Positions 1 through 8,665 of a stretch of 64,000 nucleotides of DNA are shown piece after piece. Source of the stretch: Pseudomonas syringae CC1557 (GTDB taxonomy: Bacteria > Pseudomonadota > Gammaproteobacteria > Pseudomonadales > Pseudomonadaceae); the NCBI RefSeq assembly GCF_000452705.1, contig NZ_CP007014.1, positions 5,486,501-5,550,500 on the forward strand, written 5' to 3'. Position numbers and translations under genes: made by a program. The notes under the pieces are model-generated. The model was not told the DNA's origin, ran no database searches, and saw only the letters and a list, made by a program, of their open reading frames with translations. The first letter of the stretch is position 1; every line of letters begins with the position of its first letter.

Positions 1-168
1 GTGCAAACGGTGGCATTAGAGCTGGGGTACGAAAACGCCAGCGGGTTCGTGACCATGTTCCGCAAGGCAGTGGGCAAGCCTCCGGCACGATACCTATCGG
101 ATCGCATCAGAGGCGCGGAGCTTGCCTGCGTGCCCAGCATCATGCTTCCCAATGAAGTATCACTCTGA
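1..168 (+). CDS. AraC-family transcriptional regulator, C-terminal fragment cut by the window edge
   Basis: The frame is open from base 1 and ends at TGA 166-168, leaving 55 residues. The sequence has the second helix-turn-helix of AraC/XylS regulators: VALELGYENASGFVTMFRK followed by GKPPARYL, the usual AraC C-terminal signature. The start lies upstream of the window, so effector domain and length are unknown. It stands just upstream of, and co-directional with, a TonB-dependent siderophore receptor. AraC regulators of the PchR type often sense the siderophore that the neighbouring receptor imports, so local control of the receptor is a reasonable inference. Confidence 0.85.
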   Translation: MQTVALELGYENASGFVTMFRKAVGKPPARYLSDRIRGAELACVPSIMLPNEVSL

Positions 169-458
169 CAGATCAAACTACCTTGGCTGGGGCCATCGAC
201 TGCCGTCCATCCCCTGTGATTCTTCCTTGCGAAGTTGCCGACATTTAGCCCCCCCCTAGCGAGGGTTAAGACTGACGCCTCATGAGCAGAGTCTTCCTTC
301 AATGCCAGCGACTGCTGGTGTACATGCAACGCCGGGTTTTCAATAAAAACCACGCGCGCGCCACAATAGCCTCACGCTTGGCCTGAATGAATAACAATCT
401 GGCCTGGTTTCGCCATCGCGCCCCTCTGTCTCTATTGTTAAATACAACATCTAAATAC
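169..458. other. Intergenic region between the AraC gene and the receptor
   Basis: I see no credible gene in this stretch. It becomes AT-rich towards its right end, where the promoter of the siderophore receptor is expected. Confidence 0.5.
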
Positions 459-479
459 AAATGAGTATTATTGATGTTT
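459..479 (+). promoter_or_regulatory. Possible Fur box upstream of the siderophore receptor
   Basis: The bases AAATGAGTATTATTGATG resemble the Fur consensus GATAATGATAATCATTATC, with about half the positions matching and the AATGA...ATTAT core in place. The setting, directly before a siderophore receptor gene, fits iron control. The site overlaps the TTG/ATG codons at 471-476, which argues that translation starts further down, at 519. Similarity was judged by eye only. Confidence 0.4.
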
Positions 480-518
480 GTCATCACAACTGCTGGGAAG
501 TCCCGTTGGCCAATTGAC

Positions 519-2783
519 ATGCGCGCAGAGCCCGGCGGTTATACCCATCTGAATGGGCCGTCCACAGGCGCAATCAGGAGCACGCCCCGCACTGTGCTGG
601 GCTCGGCAGTTGCAGCGGCAGTTCTCATCAGCGCGCAGGGCGCATTCGCCGCCGATCCAGGGCAGATTCAAAGCAAGGTCGGGGGGAAGCCTCAAGAGGA
701 GATAGCCTTGCCGGCCATCAGCGTAACGGGCCGCATGGATACGACGACCACCGAAGGTACCGGCTCCTACACCACAGGCGAGACAGCGGCGGCGACCCAC
801 CTGCCGCTGTCGCTGCGGGAAACACCACAGTCGATGACGGTAATCACCCGCCAGCGCATGGACGACCAGCAATTGAATTCGGTACAGGACGTGCTGAACA
901 ACACCACGGGCGTCTCGTCTTACCAGTCCGACAGCGACCGGACGAGTTTCTACTCGCGTGGTTTCTTGATCAACAACGTTCAGTACGACGGCATACCCAC
1001 CGTCGTCGGCGACATCGTCAACGGGAGCGGCATCAGCTCCCTCGATACCGCGTTCTATGATCGTGTCGAGGTCGTGCGCGGCGCTTCCGGCTTGCTGACC
1101 GGTACGGGCAATCCCTCGGCCGCCGTCAACCTGGTGCGCAAACGACCGACCCGCGAATTCTCGGCGTCCGCGTCACTCGGTGCGGGGAGCTGGGATACCC
1201 ACCGAGAAATGGCCGACGTATCGACTCCATTGACCGAGGACGGCCGCATCCGCGCCCGCATGGTCGGGACGTCCCAGGAGGGAAACTCGTACATTGATGG
1301 CTACAAGCCGCAGAGACAGGCGTTCTACGGCATCATTGAGGCAGATCTGACACCCGATACGACGGTGAGTCTGGGCTATGACTATCAGAACATCACGCCG
1401 AAGGGCTCCACTTGGGGAGGCATGCCTCTGTGGTTCAGCGACGGCACGCAGGCGCAGTATTCACGCTCCAAGAACTACGCGCAGAACTGGAGCCATTGGG
1501 ATAACACTCTCAAGACGGCGTTTGCCGAGATCGAGCACCGCTTCGACAACGGCTGGAACCTCCGCGCCGTCGCTAACCAATACCGCACGCAATACGATGC
1601 CGAACTACTCGGTCTGATCGGTCGCCCTGACCGCGCCACGGGACTGGGGTCCTTTCCCAACGGGGCTTATCCGGTAGCACTGGCGTTCGGAGGTCGCAGC
1701 CGGCAGAACACCGTCGACGTGATGGCGAGCGGCCCCTTCGAACTGCTGGGCCGCCAGCACGACCTGGTGGTGGGGGCCACGAGCTCGCGCCGCACGGCCG
1801 GCCAGAATGCCGCTCCGTTCTCTCTAGGCTTTGCGCCGGTCAATGTCTATGAATTGAGCCCAGCCTATCCTCGCCCTGACTTCGATGCCATGGCGTCGAT
1901 ACCGACCCGCACCCAAATCAAACAGAGCGGCGTCTATAGCGCAGCCCGTTTTTCGCTGGCTGAGCCTCTGAAACTCATTGTCGGCGGCCGGTTCAGTAAC
2001 TATGAAATTGACGACGCCGCCGGCGGCTCATCATTGCACTACAAAAAGAGCAGTGAATTCACCCCATACGCCGGCTTGATCTACGAGATCGACACCACCT
2101 ATTCGGCCTACGTGAGCTACACGGGCATCTTCAATCCGCAAACCGACTATCGCGACAGCAAGGGCAACGTGCTCACGCCGTCAAAGGGAAAAACCAAGGA
2201 AATCGGGCTCAAAGGCGCTTACCTGGACGGGCGTCTGAATGCGTCGGTGGCCTTGTTCCATACCGAGCTGGACAACGCTGCACAGATGATCGCAGGAACC
2301 TATACGCCAGCGGGGGCCCAGGCCTATATGGGTTCGGATGGGACAAAGTCGCGTGGGATCGAGCTGGACTTGCAGGGCGAGCTGGCGCGTGGCTGGAACA
2401 TCTACACAGGTATCGCCCACTTCACGGCGCAGGATGGCGATGGCGTGCGCTTGAATTCGCAAATACCGCGCACCACGGCCCAGCTTTTCACTACCTACCA
2501 GTTGCCTGAAGCATGGAGCAAGTTGACGCTGGGCGGAGGCGTCAAATGGCAAAGTCGCTTCTATCAGTCTCCCGGCACCGGAATAAGCACCCTAGGCGGG
2601 GAGCAGGATTCTTATGCCTTGGTATCACTGTTGGGGCGCTACGCCATCACGAAGCAGATCACCGCGGCAGTCAATGTCAACAACGTGCTCGACAAGAAGT
2701 ACGCGTTGCAGAAGGGCGATTTTGACACCGTAGGGTATGGCGCACCCCGCAACTTGGTAGTGACGCTGGATTATAAGTATTAA
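519..2783 (+). CDS. TonB-dependent siderophore receptor (FpvA/FhuE-like, without signalling domain)
   Basis: A 754-residue outer-membrane receptor that should import a ferric siderophore with TonB energy. After a signal peptide ending near AQGAFA comes a TonB-box-like stretch, IALPAISVTGR. The plug follows, with RETPQSMTVITRQRM, VQDVLNNTTGVS and the RVEVVRGASGLLTGTGNPSAAVN segment typical of siderophore receptors. The beta-barrel ends in an aromatic residue (YKY). There is no STN domain before the TonB box, so it is not an FpvA-style transducer receptor. The frame is open from TTG 471, but a Fur-like site covers that point, so I chose ATG 519; a good Shine-Dalgarno is not obvious at either. 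The siderophore cannot be named from sequence alone. Confidence 0.88.
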   Translation: MRAEPGGYTHLNGPSTGAIRSTPRTVLGSAVAAAVLISAQGAFAADPGQIQSKVGGKPQEEIALPAISVTGRMDTTTTEGTGSYTTGETAAATHLPLSLRETPQSMTVITRQRMDDQQLNSVQDVLNNTTGVSSYQSDSDRTSFYSRGFLINNVQYDGIPTVVGDIVNGSGISSLDTAFYDRVEVVRGASGLLTGTGNPSAAVNLVRKRPTREFSASASLGAGSWDTHREMADVSTPLTEDGRIRARMVGTSQEGNSYIDGYKPQRQAFYGIIEADLTPDTTVSLGYDYQNITPKGSTWGGMPLWFSDGTQAQYSRSKNYAQNWSHWDNTLKTAFAEIEHRFDNGWNLRAVANQYRTQYDAELLGLIGRPDRATGLGSFPNGAYPVALAFGGRSRQNTVDVMASGPFELLGRQHDLVVGATSSRRTAGQNAAPFSLGFAPVNVYELSPAYPRPDFDAMASIPTRTQIKQSGVYSAARFSLAEPLKLIVGGRFSNYEIDDAAGGSSLHYKKSSEFTPYAGLIYEIDTTYSAYVSYTGIFNPQTDYRDSKGNVLTPSKGKTKEIGLKGAYLDGRLNASVALFHTELDNAAQMIAGTYTPAGAQAYMGSDGTKSRGIELDLQGELARGWNIYTGIAHFTAQDGDGVRLNSQIPRTTAQLFTTYQLPEAWSKLTLGGGVKWQSRFYQSPGTGISTLGGEQDSYALVSLLGRYAITKQITAAVNVNNVLDKKYALQKGDFDTVGYGAPRNLVVTLDYKY

Positions 2784-2859
2784 TGACCCGCAGGCGGACG
2801 CTTCACCCGTTAAAAGCCCCCAAACCTAGAACAGCCCATTGATTATCGAGAACGCTCCT

Positions 2860-3312
2860 ATGTCTTTTCAGACTACCTTGCACCCCACCGAAGTGCTGGC
2901 CATGAACAACCCAAACAGAGTCGCCTTGTTGTGGCTGACCGCCGCCGCGGGTGCCGTACTTTTTGTAGCCCTCCAGGTATTCTCCTACGTGAACGACTTT
3001 GTGAGAGCGCATGGAGTAACGCCTGCAATTACGTTCGAGCCCTACATGCTGTGGATCTCTTCCGCGTTCTATGGTTGTTGGATCGTCACGGTGCTCGTCG
3101 CACTGATCGGAACCCATAAGGCCCAGTGGGTTGCCCTGGTCCTAGGCAGCCTGCTTGTCGTGCTGAATACCCTCGGGGGAATCTCCGACGGGTTGCGCGA
3201 CGGTTGGCATATTGCCTTTTCGGCAGTGTTCTTCATCACCCTGCCCGGCGTGTTCGCTATTACGGCCACCTGGCGTGACATCAAAAGCACGGGAGCCGAC
3301 CATGTTGATTAA
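2860..3312 (+). CDS. Small integral membrane protein, function unknown
   Basis: A 150-residue protein with about four hydrophobic helices: RVALLWLTAAAGAVLFVALQ, a segment around YMLWISSAFYGCWIVTVLVAL, WVALVLGSLLVVLNTL and IAFSAVFFITLPGVFAI. It follows the receptor by 76 bases on the same strand and overlaps the next gene by 11 bases, so the three are probably co-transcribed. I do not recognise the family. The ATG at 2860 has GAGAAC upstream; an internal ATG at 2902 (MNNPNR) is an alternative start. A helper role in iron-siderophore uptake is guesswork from position. Confidence 0.65.
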   Translation: MSFQTTLHPTEVLAMNNPNRVALLWLTAAAGAVLFVALQVFSYVNDFVRAHGVTPAITFEPYMLWISSAFYGCWIVTVLVALIGTHKAQWVALVLGSLLVVLNTLGGISDGLRDGWHIAFSAVFFITLPGVFAITATWRDIKSTGADHVD

Positions 3313-3703
3313 TAGTTCTGACTTCCCTTTTGTCTGGATTAACTTTACGCAAGAATCCGGACACGACCACCAGAAGGACTTCGCAGAATTCGAGGCCAAT
3401 TTGCAGCGCGAGGAACTCTTCGTGCTCTTGACCGATACTGTGCCTGCTGAAGACCATGAGCACTCGCCGGAAGAAAAGAGACGTACCGCGCTATGGATGA
3501 AAAAGCACAAGGTTGAATTGCGAAAGTGGATTTTGGCAATGATCATGATCGAACCCAACTCGGTTAAACGTCTTGGCTTCAAGGCGTTAGCGGTCGTTTT
3601 TGCCAAGTTCTGGGGCTACCCTTTGCTTCTAGCTGCTACGCGTGATGAGGCCATGGAGATGGCAAGAGAACTGCTCGCAAAGGCTGGAAACTCATCTCAC
3701 TGA
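3302..3703 (+). CDS. Conserved-looking small cytoplasmic protein, function unknown
   Basis: A 133-residue soluble protein whose start overlaps the end of the membrane-protein gene by 11 bases, which implies translational coupling. No signal peptide or membrane helix is visible. The order of features is a beta-rich start (FPFVWINFTQES), an acidic middle, FVLLTDTVPAED, a basic helix (EKRRTALWMKKHK) and a C-terminal helix EAMEMARELLAKAG. I do not recognise the family and do not assign a function. Its place as third gene after the receptor links it loosely to siderophore use. Confidence 0.65.
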   Translation: MLINSSDFPFVWINFTQESGHDHQKDFAEFEANLQREELFVLLTDTVPAEDHEHSPEEKRRTALWMKKHKVELRKWILAMIMIEPNSVKRLGFKALAVVFAKFWGYPLLLAATRDEAMEMARELLAKAGNSSH

Positions 3704-3741
3704 TGGCCCACGCCGGCTTCCCAAGTCCCGTAAAACTCTGC

Positions 3742-3761
3742 CGCCGCGCACTGTCGCGGCG
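3742..3761 (+). terminator. Hairpin after the receptor operon
   Basis: CGCCGCG and CGCGGCG form a perfect 7-bp stem around a 6-base loop, 39 bases after the last stop of the receptor operon. No T-run follows, so a terminator role is uncertain. The rest of the gap up to 3958 shows nothing recognisable. Confidence 0.3.
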
Positions 3762-3958
3762 AGCTACTGACCTGCACGTCGCTTGAAAAGCGCCTGTTTA
3801 AATCCGAGTCAGAATACCTTTGCGATGATTCAAGACTTCATCTCAGACGCGTACTTGGTGGATGCACTGTCGGGCGATGGTGTAAGAGCAGACACACATC
3901 GTTACCAACCGCTAAAAGGTTTAGCATCCAGCCGACCTCCCGATGTGAAGTTTTCTGC

Positions 3959-4723
3959 ATGACTGCCTTCTACCTCAAGTTACTCATCACCCCCGCGCTC
4001 ATGCTGGCCATTTCATTGGCCGCCAGGCGCTGGGGTACTGGTGTGGCGGGGCTTCTTTCCGGGCTGCCGATGACTTCGGCGCTGGTCATGCTGTTTCTCA
4101 GCCTTGAGCAGGGCACGGTATTCGCGTCGATGGCGGTGCCCGGGGCATTGGCCGGGCTGGCGGCGATTCAGGCGACTTATCTGTTTTATTTCCTGGTCAC
4201 TCGACGCGTTTCAGCGCTGACGGGATGCGTCCTGGCGTTGGCGGTGTATGGCGCAACGGCCTTTTTGATGAACCTGTCGGGATCACTGGCGCTGTCGATC
4301 ATTTTCACGCTGCTGATGGTTACGTTGATCATCATTGCTACCTCGAAGCAGACTCCGCCGGATGTAACGTCATACGTTGCGCTGCCGCGCTGGGTCATTC
4401 CGATGCGCATGTTGACGGCCACGCTTCTGCTGCTGGCGATTACCGCAAGTGCTACCTGGCTCGGGCCTGTGGTCAGTGGGCTGCTGGCGCCGATCCCGGT
4501 GATCGCCTGGCCGCTGGCCGTGTTCGTCCACGTTCAAGGCGGGCGCTATGAACTGGCGGCGATAATCCGCGGCAATGCGATTGGCGCTGTCGGGGTGGTG
4601 AGTTTTTACCTGACCCTCAGGTATTCCATATTGCAATGGGGCGCGCTTCTGTCTATCACGACTGCTGTTTTGCTGGCTGTCGTGGTGACAGCTGTGTTGG
4701 CGCGGTTGTTGGCGAAGCGGTAA
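3959..4723 (+). CDS. Integral membrane protein with two GlpM-like halves
   Basis: A 254-residue, strongly hydrophobic protein with about eight membrane helices. The two halves resemble each other: GTGVAGLLSGLPMTSALVML (about residues 23-42) is echoed by GPVVSGLLAPIPVIAWPLAV (about 167-186), both followed by a glycine- and alanine-rich helix. The repeated motif recalls the small GlpM/DUF3147-type membrane proteins (about 110 residues), so this may be a fused tandem copy. No function is known to me. It stands alone, with no operon partner. The ATG at 3959 is the first in frame and is preceded by GAAG. Confidence 0.7.
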   Translation: MTAFYLKLLITPALMLAISLAARRWGTGVAGLLSGLPMTSALVMLFLSLEQGTVFASMAVPGALAGLAAIQATYLFYFLVTRRVSALTGCVLALAVYGATAFLMNLSGSLALSIIFTLLMVTLIIIATSKQTPPDVTSYVALPRWVIPMRMLTATLLLLAITASATWLGPVVSGLLAPIPVIAWPLAVFVHVQGGRYELAAIIRGNAIGAVGVVSFYLTLRYSILQWGALLSITTAVLLAVVVTAVLARLLAKR

Positions 4724-4838
4724 TGCCCCCTTGATTCACATCAGTCAGCTACAAGCGCTGACGATCAAAGCAATTAAAGCGGCAATGGCGCACATCGGAA
4801 GCCAACCGGCCCTTCGGAAAATAGGCTGAACTTGTATA

Positions 4839-4870
4839 AGGTGCCCCTATCTCAATAAATACGCGCACCT
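4839..4870 (+). promoter_or_regulatory. Promoter region of the MvaT-like gene with an inverted repeat
   Basis: AGGTGC at 4839-4844 and GCACCT at 4865-4870 form a separated inverted repeat just before the Shine-Dalgarno (AAGGAAA). A TATAAG at 4835-4840 may belong to a promoter. The repeat could be an autoregulatory site, but six-base arms are short. Confidence 0.3.
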
Positions 4871-4887
4871 ATTTATAAGGAAACACA

Positions 4888-5253
4888 ATGTCTAAACTCG
4901 CAGAATACCGTCAGCTGGAAAAGCACCTCGCCGAGCAACTCCAGGCACTTGAGGCCATGAAAGGTGATCAAGGCCTGAAGAAAGAAATCGAGTTCGAAAC
5001 GAAGCTGCGCAAGCTGCTTGAGCACTATGGCTTCAGCCTGAAAAACATTATCAATCTGCTGGAACCACAGGGCCCGGCGAGCCGCCAGACTTCTGAAAAA
5101 CCTGCGGGCAAACGCAAACCTCGCGAACTCAAGGTGTACAAAAACCCCCACACCGGTGAAGTGATCGAAACCAAAGGCGGCAATCACAAGGTTTTGAAGG
5201 AGTGGAAAGCAGAACACGGTTCTGACGTTGTTGAGGGTTGGCTGAAAAAGTAA
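4888..5253 (+). CDS. MvaT/MvaU-type H-NS family nucleoid protein
   Basis: A 121-residue xenogeneic silencer of the Pseudomonas H-NS family. It has the expected layout: an N-terminal coiled coil for oligomerisation (about residues 1-60, KKEIEFETKLRKLLEHYGFS), a lysine/proline-rich linker, and the C-terminal DNA-binding part with YKNPHTGEVIETKGGNHK, whose GGN element inserts into AT-rich minor grooves in MvaT. Length matches the family (about 120). Pseudomonads carry several paralogues, so I do not choose between mvaT, mvaU and mvaV. The Shine-Dalgarno is AAGGAAA. A strong terminator follows, so the gene is probably monocistronic. Confidence 0.93.
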   Translation: MSKLAEYRQLEKHLAEQLQALEAMKGDQGLKKEIEFETKLRKLLEHYGFSLKNIINLLEPQGPASRQTSEKPAGKRKPRELKVYKNPHTGEVIETKGGNHKVLKEWKAEHGSDVVEGWLKK

Positions 5254-5270
5254 CGCCGCCTCGGCTAAAG

Positions 5271-5291
5271 AGGGCCCAAACGGGCCCTTTT
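5271..5291 (+). terminator. Rho-independent terminator of the MvaT-like gene
   Basis: AGGGCCC, a four-base loop AAAC, then GGGCCCT running into a T-run, 18 bases after the stop codon. Confidence 0.85.
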
Positions 5292-5395
5292 GCACGGAGG
5301 CGTTCGACCTGGAGTCACCAAACTCCTTGTCAACTCACCGCCTTCCTCGCAACTCTTAGTTTGCTTTCAGACCGCACAGCATCTTGCGGCAGCGC

Positions 5396-5869
5396 CTACG
5401 CAGGATCACCCGGTAGGTCGCGCTGCGAAGCGAACAGCACAGGCAGTGAATCCAGGAAGTTATAGCTTTCAGGCTCTCTGATATTCAGGCTTCGCCCCCC
5501 ATCATCTTCGTCCCGAATCAGCGCATTGCCGCTCTCCAGTTGACAGACCAGCCACTCGACAAACGCTTCCATCGAGAGAGCCAGCACGAACCTCTCATCT
5601 TCGTCTCGGCCAAAGTTGATCACTTGCCCCGAGGTCCCACGCTGTTCGGGGTCTAAATCTACTCCCAGGTAGTTACCGCCGTAATCATGCGCAAACGGGA
5701 CCCAGTATTGGTTGGCATAGACTTCCTTGATGGCACCGGGCATTGCAGATTTGCAGAAGGCGCTGGCTTCCTTCATATCCTCAGGGGAGTATTCATCAAC
5801 AATCTGCTTCCATGACTCCCAGTGGTTCCCCGCTTGTGTCAGCGACAGGAACGTGAGCCCGAAGCATGA
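5396..5869 (-). pseudogene. SMI1/KNR4 (SUKH) family protein, lacking its N-terminal part
   Basis: The frame holds the central and C-terminal part of a SUKH protein: FGLTFLSL, HWESWKQIVDEYSPEDM, WVPFAHDYGGNYLGVDLDPEQ, GQVINFG and a closing helix FVEWLVCQLESG. The first ATG in this frame is at 5776, but the coding pattern clearly continues upstream to codon 5867-5869, where the frame is stopped by TAG at 5870-5872. The usual N-terminal helix and hydrophobic core (roughly 50-60 residues) are missing, so I read it as a decayed gene rather than a 126-residue protein. SUKH proteins often serve as immunity proteins to contact-dependent toxins, but no toxin gene is next to this one. Confidence 0.65.
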
Positions 5870-5944
5870 CTACCGGGAACATCAGCATCCGCCTGATGGA
5901 CTAAATTGAATCAATTCTGCGGCTGCCCACCAGGAATAAAATCA

Positions 5945-6571
5945 ATGCATATTCTTCACATTGCCAGTTCTCCACGCGGGGAGCGCTCAGCGTCCCTGAA
6001 ACTGGCCTCGCGCTATCTTGAGACCTTGAACTCGCTTCATCCCGACGCCAGCGTAGATGTCCTGGACGTCTGGACGACCGATCTGTTGCCCTTCGATGGC
6101 CCGGCCTTGAATGCCAAGTACGCGGACCTCCAAGGCTTGCAAATGAGCGCGGAGCAACAGGCTGTGTGGAAGCAGATCCATGCATTGGGCGAGCGCTTCC
6201 ACCGAGCCGACGTCATCCTTTTCAGCGTGCCGATGTGGAACTTCGGTATTCCGTATCGCCTTAAGCATTTGATTGACGCAGTGTCCCAACGCGGCGTGCT
6301 GTTCGAGTTCGATGCCCAAGGCATGCGGGGTCTGCTTAAAGGCAAGAAGGTGGTGGTGTTTGCCACACGCGGGGTAGCGCTTGGGGAAGACTTCCCTGTT
6401 GAAGCGTACGATCATCAGGTCGCGTACCTCAGAACCTGGGCACGGATGGTAGGTATTACCGCCGTTGACGCGGTGCTGTCAGAAGCAACGCTCGCGGACT
6501 CTGCGACGGCAGACGCCCATTTTACCGCAGCGCTGGCCGAAGCCTCGAAGCTGGCTGCCGACCTGGTGTAA
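5945..6571 (+). CDS. azoR: FMN-dependent NADH-azoreductase (quinone reductase)
   Basis: A 208-residue flavodoxin-fold enzyme that should reduce quinones and azo compounds with NADH and bound FMN. The start MHILHIASSPRGERSASLKL carries the FMN phosphate-binding loop, PMWNFGIPYRLKHLID is the AzoR substrate/FMN motif, and FATRG with EDFPVEAYDHQVAYL completes the family pattern. Length is near the usual 200. The frame is open further upstream, but ATG 5945 has CCAGGAA at the right distance, so I chose it. Cytoplasmic, probably a single-gene unit. Confidence 0.88.
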   Translation: MHILHIASSPRGERSASLKLASRYLETLNSLHPDASVDVLDVWTTDLLPFDGPALNAKYADLQGLQMSAEQQAVWKQIHALGERFHRADVILFSVPMWNFGIPYRLKHLIDAVSQRGVLFEFDAQGMRGLLKGKKVVVFATRGVALGEDFPVEAYDHQVAYLRTWARMVGITAVDAVLSEATLADSATADAHFTAALAEASKLAADLV

Positions 6572-6855
6572 AACGAGCGCGCCTGATCAAAAGCTGAAAG
6601 TGTTCTTCTACATCCATAGGCAGTGGGTGGGTGCTCATCTTTGCGTCACTTGCTTAGGCATGCGTCTGCTTTCCAGAGCAGAGAACCCCTACCTGTCTGC
6701 GAGGTAGACGCTACTGCTTTTGGACAGACGCTGCTCATTACGGGGCCAGTTGCAGTGCGCCCGGCCGAGGTGTCTTGACGTCACTTTCCAGGTAAGCGGC
6801 TTGTTCAGTAAACGGACAATGCGAATGTCATCATCCGTCCCATAAAAAGCCGTCG

Positions 6856-8475
6856 TCACACCACGAATCGGTTAACCAGTTGATTCAGGTTAACCGCCAG
6901 TTTGGACATTTCGCCGCACGCACTTGCCGTCTGGCTGGCACCCGCAGCACTCTGTGTTGCCAGCTCGCGAATACTGACCAGATTGCGGTCAACCTCACGA
7001 GCAACATGTGACTGTTCTTCAGAAGCCGTCGCGATCATGAGGTTACGTTCGTTAATCTGAATAATGGCCGACGCTATTTGATCCAGCGAGGTACTGGCCT
7101 CCTGGGCGACGCCAAGCGATTCGTTCGCCAGGTCTCGGCTCGTGTTCATCGCCTTTACGGCCAGGTCAGAGTCGTTCTGAATGGCAGCAATCATCTGCTC
7201 GATTTCCTGGGTCGACACCTGAGTGCGATGAGCCAAAGCCCTTACCTCGTCAGCAACCACCGCAAATCCACGTCCTTGCTCGCCAGCACGTGCAGCCTCG
7301 ATAGCGGCGTTCAAGGCCAACAGATTGGTTTGTTCTGCAATCGCCCGAATCACCTCGACAACTTTAGTGATGCTCTGGGCACGATCTGACAACCCTTGAA
7401 TCTGTTCGCTCGTGTTTTCAACATTACCGTTCAGCTTTTGAATGGACTTCAATGTCTGAGCTACTCGCGCCAAACCTACCTCGGTATAGCCTTGGGTACG
7501 CTTTGACTCTTCGGAAGCTGACTCCGCGTTACGAGCGACCTCATCAACCGCCGCGCTCATTTCTGTGACCGCTGTGGCTGCTTGATTGACCTCGTCATTT
7601 TGGGCGACAAGACCCCGGCTCGACTCCTCAGTGACCGCTGTCATCTCTTCTGACGCAGAGGCCAGTTGGGTGGACGAATCGGATATCTGCAGGATGGTAG
7701 TGCGCAGGTTTGTCTGCATCTGCGCGAGTGCTTTCAACAGTCGCCCGGCTTCATCAGTCCCGCTGACCAATACCTCCCTGGAGAGGTCACTGGCCGCAAT
7801 CCGCTCTGCGACAGACAGGGCATCGTTAATCGGAGAGGTAATACTTTTCGTCAGCAATAATGCCAATCCAACTGTCAAGATGACCACACCCGCTATAAGG
7901 CCGACAACAAGCCAAAGGCCATTGTCATAGAGATCGGTCGCGGTTTGCCCGGCCCGCGCTGCGCCTCTATCGTTGTAGGAGGCCAAATCCTTGATCTGCT
8001 GCTCCATGTTATTCGTCAGGGGGCGGATATTGGTACTGACCAGATTGACCGCTGCGGCCATGTCACCCTGCCTCATCAACGGTTCGAGAAGATCCAATTG
8101 TCTGGAATAGGCATCGGCACTGGTTTTTACCGGTGTGTAAAACGAACGCTCTTCATCGCTCGCTATGAGGGGCTCATAATTCGTCACCGCATCGGTGAAC
8201 GCCTTGCGGTAGCCAGCGAAGCTTTCAATATTCTTTTGAATGGATTGGGGGTCAGCAAGGCCGCGCTGTGTTTCGAGTCTCAGGCGAAGGGTCGCATTGT
8301 TCATCAGCGCCGTTTGACGGATGCTGGCCATCCAGTTGAGTTCGACGTCTTTTTCGGAGTCCCGCAGCTTGCCCATTTGCACGACTGCGAATGCGCCGAG
8401 CACAAAAACCAAAGCGATTATCAACGCGAAAAACAGGGCGGCTCGTGGAGCTACATTGAGGTTTCTGAGGCGCAT
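6856..8475 (-). CDS. Methyl-accepting chemotaxis protein with periplasmic four-helix-bundle sensor
   Basis: A 539-residue chemoreceptor. Membrane helix 1 (about residues 12-32) and helix 2 (about 188-210, LVVGLIAGVVILTVGLALLL) enclose a roughly 150-residue all-helical periplasmic domain of the 4HB type. A HAMP domain follows (TKSITSPINDALSVAERIAASDLS). The cytoplasmic signalling hairpin carries the conserved tip [20 protein letters not shown] and [12 protein letters not shown]. The protein ends NQLVNRFVV without a CheR-tethering pentapeptide. The ligand cannot be told from sequence. The gene stands alone and is transcribed towards the azoreductase. Confidence 0.92.
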   Translation of the reverse strand: MRLRNLNVAPRAALFFALIIALVFVLGAFAVVQMGKLRDSEKDVELNWMASIRQTALMNNATLRLRLETQRGLADPQSIQKNIESFAGYRKAFTDAVTNYEPLIASDEERSFYTPVKTSADAYSRQLDLLEPLMRQGDMAAAVNLVSTNIRPLTNNMEQQIKDLASYNDRGAARAGQTATDLYDNGLWLVVGLIAGVVILTVGLALLLTKSITSPINDALSVAERIAASDLSREVLVSGTDEAGRLLKALAQMQTNLRTTILQISDSSTQLASASEEMTAVTEESSRGLVAQNDEVNQAATAVTEMSAAVDEVARNAESASEESKRTQGYTEVGLARVAQTLKSIQKLNGNVENTSEQIQGLSDRAQSITKVVEVIRAIAEQTNLLALNAAIEAARAGEQGRGFAVVADEVRALAHRTQVSTQEIEQMIAAIQNDSDLAVKAMNTSRDLANESLGVAQEASTSLDQIASAIIQINERNLMIATASEEQSHVAREVDRNLVSIRELATQSAAGASQTASACGEMSKLAVNLNQLVNRFVV

Positions 8476-8665
8476 ACGAGATTCCTGTTTTTCAAAGGAC
8501 GGTTGACATACTTAACAGGCTATCGACCCAGCGCTGAAACTTTAAGCCTTGCGTGGAATAGCATCGGGCTTGGTAGAAACAGTGAGTCCCACTGTATGCG
8601 CACGGGCGCCCTTGGTCGCCTCTGATTGCCGGCCCGATTATGAATCAGCAGGCATGGCACAAACG

